Below the pieces are notes generated by a model. It worked only from the letters and a program-made list of their open reading frames with translations, ran no database searches and was not told where the DNA came from. From NCBI GenBank assembly GCA_964439415.1, contig CAYTOJ010000006.1, positions 1 through 29,545 on the forward strand: a stretch of 29,545 bases of DNA, written 5' to 3'. Positions 22,673-29,545 of this stretch are shown one piece after another. The DNA comes from CAYTOJ01 sp964439415 (GTDB taxonomy: Bacteria > Pseudomonadota > Alphaproteobacteria > Rickettsiales > CAZAGG01). The position numbers and the translations under genes are program-made. Positions within the stretch are counted from its first letter, which is position 1, and the number at the start of each line of letters is the position of its first letter.

Positions 22673-23311
22673 CTAAAAGTCACAAATACTGCTAAGTCTG
22701 GTTACTTTATGATGAACAGTAAGTTTTGCCTCATTATGTATAACCGCATCACCGTATAGAATGGCGGTGAGGTTGAGGCCATTTGCGCATTCAATATCAA
22801 TATCCGAATCGCCGATGAACCAGACATCCCGGCCTGGAGTGATATTTGAGCCTTGCAGAGCCAGGTGCACCGGGTCAGGGTATGGTTTGTCACGCGGGGA
22901 GTCGCCGGAGCCGACGGCGCAGTCAAAGTAGTGATTCCACTTTAGCGCGGCCAGTTCCTTGCGCAAATTCTCCCCGGTTTTATTGCTGACTATCCCTAAG
23001 TATGGAACTTTTGCCCGCAGTATTCGCAGCATTTCCTCAGCCCCGTTTATAGCTTTAAGCTGATCTAAGTGACATTCCCGGTATTTGTTCTGGTAAATTC
23101 TGCCTGCTTCCTGCCAGTTCTCACCAAAGACTTCCGGGAAGGAATCCCGCATGGACTTGCGCACTCGTGCCTTTGTCTGCTCCAGAGTCCAGGCATCCAT
23201 CCCCATCGTGGTGAAAGCGTGGGTGAGAGCCAGGTGGATAACAGGCCAGGTATCCACTAACGTATTATCCCAATCGAAAAGAACGGCTTTTGGTTTTGGC
23301 AGGTGATGCAT
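22673..23311 (-). CDS. HAD-superfamily phosphatase (phosphoglycolate phosphatase-like)
   Basis: The 212-residue protein has the four HAD motifs: FDWDNTLVD with the nucleophile Asp13 and acid Asp15, IVSNKTG, the DKPYPDP lysine, and GDSDIDIECA. An alpha-helical cap lies at about residues 20-85. The subfamily is Gph-like, usually active on phosphoglycolate or other small phosphate esters. It begins eight bases after the oxidoreductase gene ends, so the two probably share a transcript. The stop falls nine bases beyond the right end of the palindromic element at 22664. The last residues (VTRLSSICDF) could have been altered by that insertion. Confidence 0.88.
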   Translation of the reverse strand: MHHLPKPKAVLFDWDNTLVDTWPVIHLALTHAFTTMGMDAWTLEQTKARVRKSMRDSFPEVFGENWQEAGRIYQNKYRECHLDQLKAINGAEEMLRILRAKVPYLGIVSNKTGENLRKELAALKWNHYFDCAVGSGDSPRDKPYPDPVHLALQGSNITPGRDVWFIGDSDIDIECANGLNLTAILYGDAVIHNEAKLTVHHKVTRLSSICDF

Positions 23312-23319
23312 ATATTTAT

Positions 23320-25629
23320 TTACTGTGTTTTGGGTGTTTGATTGAGAAGCATGGATATTTCCTTATACCCATGCTTGGCGCTGGCCATGGCTTTTACCAC
23401 ATTTCCGGCGTATTCTGGGTGCATATCGCCAAAGTAGCTGATGCTTTTACCATCCCCCCGGATGTTAGTAATCACTTTATATCCATCTCTGCGCTTCAGG
23501 TACTTACCATCAAGGGAGAGATTCTTACCATCTTCACTGACCAACGTAACATTAGGATTAGTCCCAGCGGCGATAATTATAGTGCGGGCTGGCAGTGTAA
23601 CTGCATTTCCCTGCTTGTCAGTAAACTTCGCGGCGCTGATGTGGCCGTATTCATCCACTATAAATTCGGTAGGTGTGAGATTGGGCATAAATTCAATTCC
23701 TTCCTCCAGCCCCTTTTTCAGTTCCTCATGGTTCAGGCGGTAAGCGGGGGATTGCTCCAGCGCGCTTCGGTAGACTACTTTCACACTGCAATTATTGCCA
23801 GCTGATTCTGCTGCATCCAGCCATTTACGGGCGATTATTCTTTCTTCATCGCTCCAGTCCTTCTCTACTTCATTCTGGCCTAATTTCTGGCATAAATCAT
23901 TATAACGGTTACGGAACTTCCTAGCCATTATGGGGTAGTAGGCTTTTGCCTCAGTCGCGGCATCAATCGCGGTCAGGCCGCCACCGATTACCAGCACCGG
24001 CATACGCAAATGCAGGCATGCTATGGAATTATCCTGCATGGGGGAATTCAGTTGCAGAGTCATCAGAAAGTCCGATGCGGTGCGCACGCCACGCGCCACA
24101 AAGTTTGGCACATTAAGCAGATTCGGCCTGCCTGCGCCCATGCAAAGGGCGATATGGTCAAAGCCGTATTCATCAAAAGCCTGGTCTATGGTGATATTAC
24201 CGCCAAGATTCACGCCGCCGTGCAAGCGGTAGTGTTCGCGCCGCTGTAGCACCAGGCGGATGATTTTGAGAAAGTTTTTATCCCACCGCACAGTAATGCC
24301 GTATTCCGTTACACCGCCAAACCCGGCTGGCGTTCTGGTATCCAACTCCTCCCACAAATCTGCGGCATTTTCGATTGGCTGAAAATCATCATCCAGCGGT
24401 TCTATTTTCAGGCCGTCAATGGCTGTAACGCTGTGCCCCTCATTAAGCAGGTAATGCGCCAGGGTAAATCCGGCGGGGCCTTGCCCGGCAATCAGCACTT
24501 TATTACCGCTAAGTGATTTTGGTAAGGGGGAGCAGATGTTTAAAGGATTCCAGCGGGTAAACAGCGAATAAATCTCAAAGCCATAGGGCAGGCTTAAAAC
24601 ATCACGCAGGTTTCTGGTTTCCAGTTTAGGAATATCCACCGGCTCCTGCTTCTGATAGATGCAGGATTTCATGCAATCGTTACAGATGCGGTGACCAGTA
24701 GCGGGGAGGAGGGGGTTATCTATCATAACAGTAGCCAGTGCGCCGATGCTGTTTCCCTCAGCTTTAAGCAGATTCATCTCGGATATTTTCTCATCCAGCG
24801 GGCAGCCTTTAAGCGGTACATTGTGAGCGTTATGCTTGTATACGCCTGACTTATCGTTCAGCCCCCGTGAGCAGGAATCCTTCCCCTGTTTGTGGCAGAC
24901 TATGCAGTAATGGGCGTTATCAAGTGCTTCCGCCAGACTGCCGCCGTTATCGGTAAGTTTGAAGCCTGTCCGCTGCACCATGTGCGGCAATTTCAGGCTG
25001 TTATCCGCAGTCATTTTTAGCTCCGGTATCAGGTGGGCGTGGTCAACCGCTTCTGGAAGCTTGAACAAAATGCCGTTTTCATGCTTCATCCGGCCATCCA
25101 TACTTAAAGCCGCCCAGGCACTATAGATAAGTGCCAGGTTGATATTTTCCTGATTCTCCGGCTCATTATCCAGCCATGTATTTACCCGCCCGGCAAAGGC
25201 CAGTTCCCATTCAATAATATTATTAGATGATGGATATACTTGAATTTTCAGCATATCTTTAATCCGTTCAGCTTCATCAGCGGTGGGGAGGGTACGGGCA
25301 TACTCACCCTTAACTGCCCGGCGCTGCACAAACAGACGTTTGCAGGAAAACAGCGGCGCAAGGCGGTGATGCTCCGCCTTTAGTTTGTCTATATTTTCAG
25401 TGATGTTAAAGAGCACACCGGTGAACTTCTCCAGCGGCGCAGCAAGCTCAATGATTAGCGCTGATTCTTCTTTTTTAGTTAAATTATCAGGGTTTTTCCT
25501 GGCTGTAAGCAGTGATGCGCTTAGATCAGGAAAGTATGAATTTAAGTATGCGATAAACGCAGCATCTACCTTTTGCAAGCCGATGGGGCTGTATAAATCA
25601 GTGAATGTAATGTTGTAGCCAAGGTTCAT
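23320..25629 (-). CDS. Fe-S/FAD pyridine nucleotide-dependent oxidoreductase (GltD-like)
   Basis: The 769-residue protein combines an N-terminal region of about 230 residues of unknown fold, cysteine clusters (CIVCHKQGKDSCSRG, KGCPLDE, CNDCMKSCIYQ near 240-325) that suit iron-sulfur clusters, an FAD site (VLIAGQGPAGFTLAHYLL) and an NAD(P) site (VLVIGGGLTAIDAATEA). The end has TIIIAAGTNPN and SYFGDMHPEYAGNVVKAMAS, as in the glutamate synthase small-subunit family. Alphaproteobacterial relatives I recall are often about 1100 residues, with an extra ferredoxin-reductase-like C-terminal domain. Here the frame stops at NQTPKTQ, so it is either a short form or a truncation. It heads a two-gene unit with the HAD phosphatase. 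Confidence 0.85.
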   Translation of the reverse strand: MNLGYNITFTDLYSPIGLQKVDAAFIAYLNSYFPDLSASLLTARKNPDNLTKKEESALIIELAAPLEKFTGVLFNITENIDKLKAEHHRLAPLFSCKRLFVQRRAVKGEYARTLPTADEAERIKDMLKIQVYPSSNNIIEWELAFAGRVNTWLDNEPENQENINLALIYSAWAALSMDGRMKHENGILFKLPEAVDHAHLIPELKMTADNSLKLPHMVQRTGFKLTDNGGSLAEALDNAHYCIVCHKQGKDSCSRGLNDKSGVYKHNAHNVPLKGCPLDEKISEMNLLKAEGNSIGALATVMIDNPLLPATGHRICNDCMKSCIYQKQEPVDIPKLETRNLRDVLSLPYGFEIYSLFTRWNPLNICSPLPKSLSGNKVLIAGQGPAGFTLAHYLLNEGHSVTAIDGLKIEPLDDDFQPIENAADLWEELDTRTPAGFGGVTEYGITVRWDKNFLKIIRLVLQRREHYRLHGGVNLGGNITIDQAFDEYGFDHIALCMGAGRPNLLNVPNFVARGVRTASDFLMTLQLNSPMQDNSIACLHLRMPVLVIGGGLTAIDAATEAKAYYPIMARKFRNRYNDLCQKLGQNEVEKDWSDEERIIARKWLDAAESAGNNCSVKVVYRSALEQSPAYRLNHEELKKGLEEGIEFMPNLTPTEFIVDEYGHISAAKFTDKQGNAVTLPARTIIIAAGTNPNVTLVSEDGKNLSLDGKYLKRRDGYKVITNIRGDGKSISYFGDMHPEYAGNVVKAMASAKHGYKEISMLLNQTPKTQ

Positions 25630-25705
25630 AATTGTTCACAAACAATAATCAAAGCAGGATTTCAATGGAAAAGCTTTAGAATACTCCTCGCGTTTCAAGA
25701 GTGAA

Positions 25706-25793
25706 ATTTTCTTGCGACCAAAGGGAGCCGCGCCGGCACTGCGGGGGAAGCGCTACAGCGCGGGGGCGGCAGCCCCTTAGTATACAAGAAAAT
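25706..25793. repeat. GC-rich palindromic element
   Basis: ATTTTCTTG at 25706-25714 is the exact inverse of CAAGAAAAT at 25785-25793. Inside, AAGGGAGCCGC and GCGGCAGCCCCTT form a second arm, around a G-rich centre with CGCTACAGCG. The 88-bp unit is much richer in GC than the flanks. It looks like a third palindrome family; no other copy is present in the window. Confidence 0.6.
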
Positions 25794-25848
25794 ATACCCC
25801 TGAAATGCTATCTTCTAAGCACACTCCCCAGATGATAGGGGTATATTT
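25790..25848. repeat. 11-bp inverted repeat upstream of tRNA-Leu
   Basis: AAATATACCCC (25790-25800) is the exact inverse of GGGGTATATTT (25838-25848), with 37 bases between. It shares its left arm with the end of the palindrome at 25706-25793. Confidence 0.55.
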
Positions 25849-25852
25849 ATGC

Positions 25853-25878
25853 AAAAAGGCCTGGATAATCTTCAGGCC
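25853..25878 (-). terminator. Intrinsic terminator for leftward transcription
   Basis: On the minus strand, GGCCTG and CAGGCC form a 6-bp stem around a 9-base loop and are followed by TTTTT (25857-25853). It would stop transcripts coming leftward from the transposase remnants and GNAT operon before they reach the oxidoreductase gene. Confidence 0.6.
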
Positions 25879-25904
25879 GTAAGTACTATAGGTATGTGAA
25901 ATTA

Positions 25905-25989
25905 GCGGATGTGGTGGAATTGGTAGACACGCAAGACTTAGGATCTTGTGCTGAAAAGTGTGGGGGTTCGAGTCCCTTCATCCGCACCA
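25905..25989 (+). tRNA. tRNA-Leu (anticodon UAG)
   Basis: GCGGATG at 25905 pairs with CATCCGC before discriminator A and an encoded CCA (25987-25989). The D-loop region has TGGTAGAC, the anticodon arm is CAAGA-CTTAGGA-TCTTG with anticodon TAG (reads CUA and, with wobble, other CUN codons), a long variable arm is present as in class II tRNAs, and the T arm contains GGTTCGAGTCC. The total is 85 bases with CCA. Confidence 0.96.
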
Positions 25990-26022
25990 TTATGTATTTT
26001 GAGGCTGTCACGAGCGGGTGAT

Positions 26023-26289
26023 ATGTCCGGTTAGATAGCAGGTTAAATGTCCGGTTTGTCTATGCGTCTATGCCGCAAGTTTTGTGATTTCTCTCTCCTC
26101 TTTTCTCTTTCTATTTTTCTTTTCATCAGGTTGCTGTGCAACTGTGTGCTGTAGCAAATTGCCTTTGCTATCATATCGGCCTATTTCCCTATGCCCATGA
26201 AAAATAGCCAGTTTCCCATCAGGATAATGACACACGGTCACACGCGTTTTAACAAAGTGATGTCGGTATTCACTGGTGTACGCGGCCAA
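26023..26289 (-). pseudogene. Transposase remnant, C-terminal fragment
   Basis: The minus-strand frame (26068-26289) gives FVKTRVTVCHYPDGKLAIFH then GHREIGRYD. This matches the pattern of the C-terminal tail of large DDE transposases (YPDG...FHG.R...RYD) often filed under ISNCY or similar groups. Catalytic parts are missing. Two direct copies of ATGTCCGGTT (26023-26032, 26047-26056) lie beyond the stop and are probably the terminal repeats of that element. The fragment has no proper start: its frame continues into the neighbouring element. Confidence 0.6.
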
Positions 26290-26290
26290 G

Positions 26291-26493
26291 TGTAATGAGA
26301 CAGCTTACGCAGCCTTTTTGAGAGTATTATTGATATACTGCATAGGGGTTTGTCCGTCTAGCGCGAAGTGAGGTCTGTAGTTATTATATTTATCGGTTGC
26401 CTTTTTTAGTTCTGCTCGGATAGTGCCTAAAGAATCTGCGAGCATTGGTCTGTCATAGAACTCCTCTCGGAAGGTGCGGTTTCCTGTCCGCAT
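26291..26493 (-). pseudogene. Integrase-core transposase remnant (IS3/IS481-like)
   Basis: The 62-residue fragment has NRTFREEFYDRPML and KYNNYRPHFALDGQTPMQYI, the C-terminal end of the DDE integrase core in IS3/IS481-type transposases, then stops at 26305. TGTAATGAGACA at 26291-26302 looks like the terminal inverted repeat of this element. It abuts the other transposase fragment in the same frame, so this element seems to have inserted into the earlier one. Its upstream part is cut off near the hairpin at 26509-26539. Confidence 0.65.
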
Positions 26494-26508
26494 ACAAAGT
26501 TTTAACTG

Positions 26509-26539
26509 TACCTATCGCACTTCAAGGGTGCGATAGGTA
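26509..26539. repeat. Perfect 12-bp hairpin
   Basis: TACCTATCGCAC (26509-26520) and GTGCGATAGGTA (26528-26539) flank a 7-base loop, TTCAAGG. It marks the edge of the truncated transposase. No strong T-run follows on either strand, so a terminator role is uncertain. Confidence 0.6.
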
Positions 26540-26615
26540 TACCTTATATTTTGCGCATGGCCGCCCCACCTTCGCTAAAGCTTCGGCGCGCCAAGCAATC
26601 CAGCCGAATCCGCGA
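26540..26615. other. Non-coding sequence between hairpin and GNAT-end palindrome
   Basis: No gene is supported here. The stretch contains TTCGCTAAAGCTTCGGCG, a small imperfect palindrome around AAGCTT of a kind often seen near repeats in alphaproteobacteria. Confidence 0.35.
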
Positions 26616-26672
26616 CTATACTGCTCGCGGATTAACTGCAAATTCCACACTCATGAAACGCGAGCAGTATAG
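26616..26672. repeat. Palindromic element that supplies the end of the GNAT gene
   Basis: CTATACTGCTCGCG (26616-26629) is the exact inverse of CGCGAGCAGTATAG (26659-26672), with 29 bases between. The GNAT stop codon lies at the inner edge of the left arm, so the last dozen or so residues of that protein are encoded by the element. Confidence 0.7.
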
Positions 26673-27138
26673 ATAAATTGTTTTTGCCAATTGCCATGAA
26701 CTGCACGTTTTTGGGGGTGACGGCGCCGAATTTCGCGTACATCTCCAGTGCTGGGCGGTTATTTGCCATAGCAGTCCAGGAAATCCAGCAGCTACCATTA
26801 TCCAGCACTATTTGCGCAAGTGCAGCGAATAATTTTTTCCCCACACCGCGCCTGCGGAATTCTTTTTTGACATAAAAATCGCCCAGGTGATAACCGCGCT
26901 TGGCACTTGGCATATCATAACCGGGGTAATAGGTGAGAAAGCCGATCACTTGGTTGTTTATCTCCGCTACCAGTGCGCTGAACGCCCGATTTTCGCCGAA
27001 GCCATCCCGAATAAAATCCTCCGGCTTGAATTCTGATTTTCTCACCCCTTCATATTCGCAAAGCCCAGCCAGCATTGCCGCCACTTCCCCGGCATCCTCT
27101 AGTCTTGCATGGCGGATGATTATAGCGGGAATCGTCAT
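26632..27138 (-). CDS. GNAT-family N-acetyltransferase
   Basis: The protein (168 residues from ATG 27138) transfers an acetyl group from acetyl-CoA to an unknown amine. It has IRHARLEDAGEVAAMLAGL, VIGFLTYYPGYD, LGDFYVKKEFRRRGVGKKLF with the acetyl-CoA-binding R/Q-x-x-G-x-G/A pattern, and NRPALEMYAKFGA near the end, as in diamine/spermidine acetyltransferase-like proteins. After FMAIGKNNL the tail SILLAFHECGICS is encoded by the palindrome at 26616-26672, so the original C-terminus has been replaced. The ATG shares one base with the stop of the upstream gene, which suggests coupling. A longer frame to 27189 would overlap that gene. Confidence 0.88.
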   Translation of the reverse strand: MTIPAIIIRHARLEDAGEVAAMLAGLCEYEGVRKSEFKPEDFIRDGFGENRAFSALVAEINNQVIGFLTYYPGYDMPSAKRGYHLGDFYVKKEFRRRGVGKKLFAALAQIVLDNGSCWISWTAMANNRPALEMYAKFGAVTPKNVQFMAIGKNNLSILLAFHECGICS

Positions 27139-27614
27139 TAGCCCACTGCCAGTCTTGGTTGTTGGGCTACTTTTTGTAGAAGATTCCATTGATCCTGCCC
27201 ATTCACTTGCTCCCTCTCCTCACCAAATAATTCTTTGACAAAATCCGGACTCATTAGTTTGTCTTTATAGTTTTCAAACAATAACATGAAAGTCAGCGGC
27301 AGTTTATACATGCTAACATTTTTCTCCTTCCTGCCTAGATTCTTCATCCTGCGGATAGCTTCTTCCAGCCAGCTTGCAAGAACTAACGGCGGCAGTATTG
27401 ATTTCTCTGCCTCGGTAAATTCGCCACCATTAAGCCCCATCTCTTTTCTACTGGCTATTCTCTGTTTCTCGTATGCTTTTAAATACGTTTTTATAGCCTT
27501 CATCTCATCACTATTAAATCTGGTGTACATGCCTTTGGCTCTGGAATCATATGTGGTTAAGTCATCAAGGTGATTCTTCTGATGATCTGACAATTTCTTT
27601 ATAGCTTCATCCAT
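27138..27614 (-). CDS. Hypothetical protein, probably the detached C-lobe of the kinase-like gene
   Basis: I recognise no domain. The 158-residue product (from ATG 27614, preceded by TAAGGA at good spacing) is mostly helical, for example LKAYEKQRIASRKEMGL, then LPPLVLASWLEEAIRRMKNL and YKLPLTFMLLFENYKDKL. It lies in the same frame as the kinase-like gene upstream, and only one amber codon at 27636-27638 separates them. APH-type kinases have a helical C-lobe after the IDYE motif, which the upstream frame lacks and this one could supply. Its own ribosome site means that it could also be translated separately. It overlaps the GNAT start by one base. Confidence 0.7.
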   Translation of the reverse strand: MDEAIKKLSDHQKNHLDDLTTYDSRAKGMYTRFNSDEMKAIKTYLKAYEKQRIASRKEMGLNGGEFTEAEKSILPPLVLASWLEEAIRRMKNLGRKEKNVSMYKLPLTFMLLFENYKDKLMSPDFVKELFGEEREQVNGQDQWNLLQKVAQQPRLAVG

Positions 27615-27635
27615 GCCAATTTCCTTAAACATTGA

Positions 27636-29459
27636 CTACACCGTAGTTGCTAAATCGAAAGCTACACCCCCCTTGCTTAATGTTTCATAATCAATCACAG
27701 CCGATAATTTTTCGCCTTTAAATAGGACATTATCCTTATGTAAATCTCCATGTGTATAACCGAAGGGCAGATTAATATCTTTACCGCTGGCTGCGATAGC
27801 CGATAACCTGTCATTTATAGTATTTTGAAGCCGCGTTAACTCATCCTGCATATATAGGCACATTGCAGTGACAAAATCTTTTGCTCCACCTAGCGAAATT
27901 CTTTTCTTAAAGTTAGCAGCTGATCCATATGTTTTTATAAATGGTATACTACTGTAGAGGTTATATATTGTTTCCTCTTTCCCCTTAAGTAAGCGCTGTA
28001 TTTTAGGCATGTTGTATGGTTCGATTTTTCCATATTTTTTAGTTCGATTTTGATCATCTTCATGAATGGGTTCGTTTGTGAATTTCTTATGAAATCTCGT
28101 TACGTCTTTTTGCCACTCCTCAAATTTTGACGCAATAAAGTCTATTCCATCTACAGTATTAGATGTTGTCTTTTTATACTTGAACAGTACATCATATTTA
28201 GCACTATCTATGGCTGGCTCGGATTGTATATGGCTAAGTAGTTCCGCCTTAAATTCTTTTAAGAAAGTTACCCACGGATCAGGAGAAGTTTTATATCTTC
28301 TAAAGATATCATGAGCAACTCCGCTGCTGTAAGATGCAAAGTTATTATATAAACTCTCACGCATGATTTTTTGCGTCTTCTCAGGAGGAAAATTCTCTAT
28401 TAATTCTACCATCTCACTAAGACCTGCTAACGCTTCAGGAGATAAAGTACCGTCATCGTAATTTACAGGTGGATGTAATATTTTTTGAATTGCATTGAGA
28501 ACTATATCAACATAATCATTATCAAAAGGCTGAGCTAAATTAGCTGTGAACAAAGGAGTTTCATAGAGTTTTGGTTCAACTACGAAACTGAGTAGTGGGT
28601 CAAAAGTGTAATCGTATCGTTTTGGAAGCTCACGAAATAATAATTTGGCTAAGTCATCTGATGTTATATTCTGGGGGGTGATATTTTTCAAGCACTTCAA
28701 GCCAAAAATTGCTACAAGCCCATTGTAAAGACTGCGTAATTTATCTGGGTCAATATCATTGTTATTATTTTCGGATTTTATAGATCCCCATACCCGATGT
28801 GCATATTCTTCTATTCTTTCATTCAAGGGTTTCTTGGTGATTATGGTATGTAATAAGTTTTTAGTTTGATCCTCTATGTCTGAGCGTGCAGCGTGTAAAT
28901 CTCCCTGGAATTGCGCGATTTGTGTAAGAACATCATCGGTTAATTGCTTGGGAGATTTTCCCTCCTTGTACTCCTGCCATACCAGCCTCTCACGCACCCT
29001 TCTTTGATCATCTTGCCTGGCGTTATAAAGGGTCATATGCGGAATATTAGTACGAACAGGGTAGCCATCATCGCGCACAAATTCATTTATGTAGTATACT
29101 TCTGGGATTTGTTTATGGAAATCCGCACCCATTGCACTAAGCTGTGATTTCGCAACCGATATTTCAGTGGTCTTGCCCTGACCCTCGGGAATATATTTCA
29201 CCAGATAGGTTTTCTGTTCATTATATTCATCTGTGGTAACTTTGTAAGTTCTTGAAGTTACCTTACCGCCATACAGTGGCACTATTGATTTTAATAATGT
29301 ATTTCCTGGGTACTGCTCTTTCTCAAGAAAATACTGATCTTCGTGAGTACTGTACTCTGCGTAGTGCGTTGTATCTCCGTAGATTGACCTATAAATTAGC
29401 ATTACCGGGTTATCATTACTTAACCTTGCTAAGGCTGTTTTATTATTATTAAAATGCAC
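27636..29459 (-). CDS. APH-like kinase fold protein, ended by an in-frame amber codon
   Basis: The 607-residue frame ends with FGYTHGDLHKDNVLFKGEKL, then SAVIDYETLSKGGVAFDLAT. HGDLHKDN is the catalytic loop and IDYE the metal-binding motif of aminoglycoside phosphotransferase/choline kinase-like enzymes. Usually 60-100 helical residues follow, but a TAG stops the frame eight residues after GGVAF. The first 550 residues are charged and helical with no other motif I know; FLEKEQYPGNTLLKSIVPLYGGKVTSR may be the N-lobe with its glycine-rich turn and lysine. The start is uncertain: GTG at 29459 is the only obvious one, and the frame is open 45 bases further to a TGA. Lower GC than the neighbours suggests transfer. 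Host-directed or toxin-like kinases are possible, as is antibiotic or sugar phosphorylation. Confidence 0.65.
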   Translation of the reverse strand: MHFNNNKTALARLSNDNPVMLIYRSIYGDTTHYAEYSTHEDQYFLEKEQYPGNTLLKSIVPLYGGKVTSRTYKVTTDEYNEQKTYLVKYIPEGQGKTTEISVAKSQLSAMGADFHKQIPEVYYINEFVRDDGYPVRTNIPHMTLYNARQDDQRRVRERLVWQEYKEGKSPKQLTDDVLTQIAQFQGDLHAARSDIEDQTKNLLHTIITKKPLNERIEEYAHRVWGSIKSENNNNDIDPDKLRSLYNGLVAIFGLKCLKNITPQNITSDDLAKLLFRELPKRYDYTFDPLLSFVVEPKLYETPLFTANLAQPFDNDYVDIVLNAIQKILHPPVNYDDGTLSPEALAGLSEMVELIENFPPEKTQKIMRESLYNNFASYSSGVAHDIFRRYKTSPDPWVTFLKEFKAELLSHIQSEPAIDSAKYDVLFKYKKTTSNTVDGIDFIASKFEEWQKDVTRFHKKFTNEPIHEDDQNRTKKYGKIEPYNMPKIQRLLKGKEETIYNLYSSIPFIKTYGSAANFKKRISLGGAKDFVTAMCLYMQDELTRLQNTINDRLSAIAASGKDINLPFGYTHGDLHKDNVLFKGEKLSAVIDYETLSKGGVAFDLATTV

Positions 29460-29545
29460 TTTTAGAATGCCGGTGGCTTTGGCTGGTTCGTAAGAACCTG
29501 TTCACGATCTATTTAGGAATGTCTGTCAGTACTGATTTTTTCAGG
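29460..29545. other. Right edge, no gene assigned
   Basis: A short inverted repeat GGTTCGTAAGAACC lies at 29485-29498. The last 45 bases show no coding potential I trust. They may belong to the end of a mobile element or the leader of the kinase-like gene. Confidence 0.3.

Noticed and set aside
22414..22695. ORFs on both strands over the repeat cluster, with peptides such as DARFAHFAHRSEF
   Set aside because: They arise from the palindromic element, with no gene context or ribosome site; treated as repeat sequence, not genes.
25905..25989. tRNA with anticodon UAG as an amber suppressor for the split kinase gene
   Set aside because: An anticodon UAG reads CUA (Leu) codons. Reading the UAG stop needs anticodon CUA, so it cannot suppress the TAG at 27636-27638.
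1..29545. CRISPR arrays, rRNA genes, riboswitches or prophage modules
   Set aside because: No regularly spaced direct repeats, rRNA signatures, recognisable aptamers or phage structural genes were seen.

Overview
This window reads as chromosomal DNA from an alphaproteobacterium, probably a deep or host-associated lineage (Rickettsiales, Holosporales or Micavibrio-like). The pointers are FliX, which is found only in alphaproteobacteria, an MraY whose N- and C-termini look like the Rickettsiales/Rhodospirillales form, alphaproteobacterial FliD/FlaG/flagellin, a large Fe-S/FAD oxidoreductase of the type common in that class, an isocitrate lyase, a HigBA pair and ORF-invading palindromic repeats that recall Rickettsia palindromic elements. 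The lineage is inferred from protein flavour only. No rRNA or database match was available.

Layout. 1-670: 3' part of queA, whose frame is open to the left edge through a C-rich repeat. 667-5477 (minus): flagellar filament block fliC, flaG, fliD, fliS. 5478-7375: a gene-poor stretch, an SDR oxidoreductase and higBA. 7557-10313: gmk followed by an mfd that carries a 150-bp in-frame palindromic insertion and stops just after Walker A. 10340-11641: aceA. 11779-12942: an orphan protein with a CheD-like deamidase domain. 12950-13390: fliX. 13523-14611: mraY with an apparent CTG start. 14814-19468: an exported ankyrin/SPOR protein followed by tolQ-tolR-tolA. 19520-20332: a type IV pilin-like protein with a 7-bp tandem repeat in its leader. 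20427-22291: rpoZ, a PhyH-type dioxygenase and a TylF-type O-methyltransferase. 22324-22664: a cluster of three repeat copies. 22673-25629 (minus): a large Fe-S/FAD oxidoreductase and a HAD phosphatase. 25706-26672: palindromes, tRNA-Leu(UAG) and transposase remnants. 26632-29459 (minus): a GNAT acetyltransferase and an APH-like kinase ORF split by an in-frame amber codon.

Functional themes. fliC/fliD/flaG/fliS/fliX build and control the flagellar filament. tolQRA and the SPOR protein act in envelope constriction, and mraY makes lipid I. aceA points to growth on acetate or fatty acids. rpoZ, gmk, queA and mfd are housekeeping genes.

The most notable discovery is a family of short palindromic repeats that sit inside or at the edges of genes. 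Two copies of one family (8280-8429 and 22472-22664) keep the same open frame and a length divisible by three. One copy is embedded in the N-terminus of Mfd. A second, C-rich family has a copy in frame with queA. Further unrelated palindromes supply the end of the GNAT gene and flank the tRNA gene.
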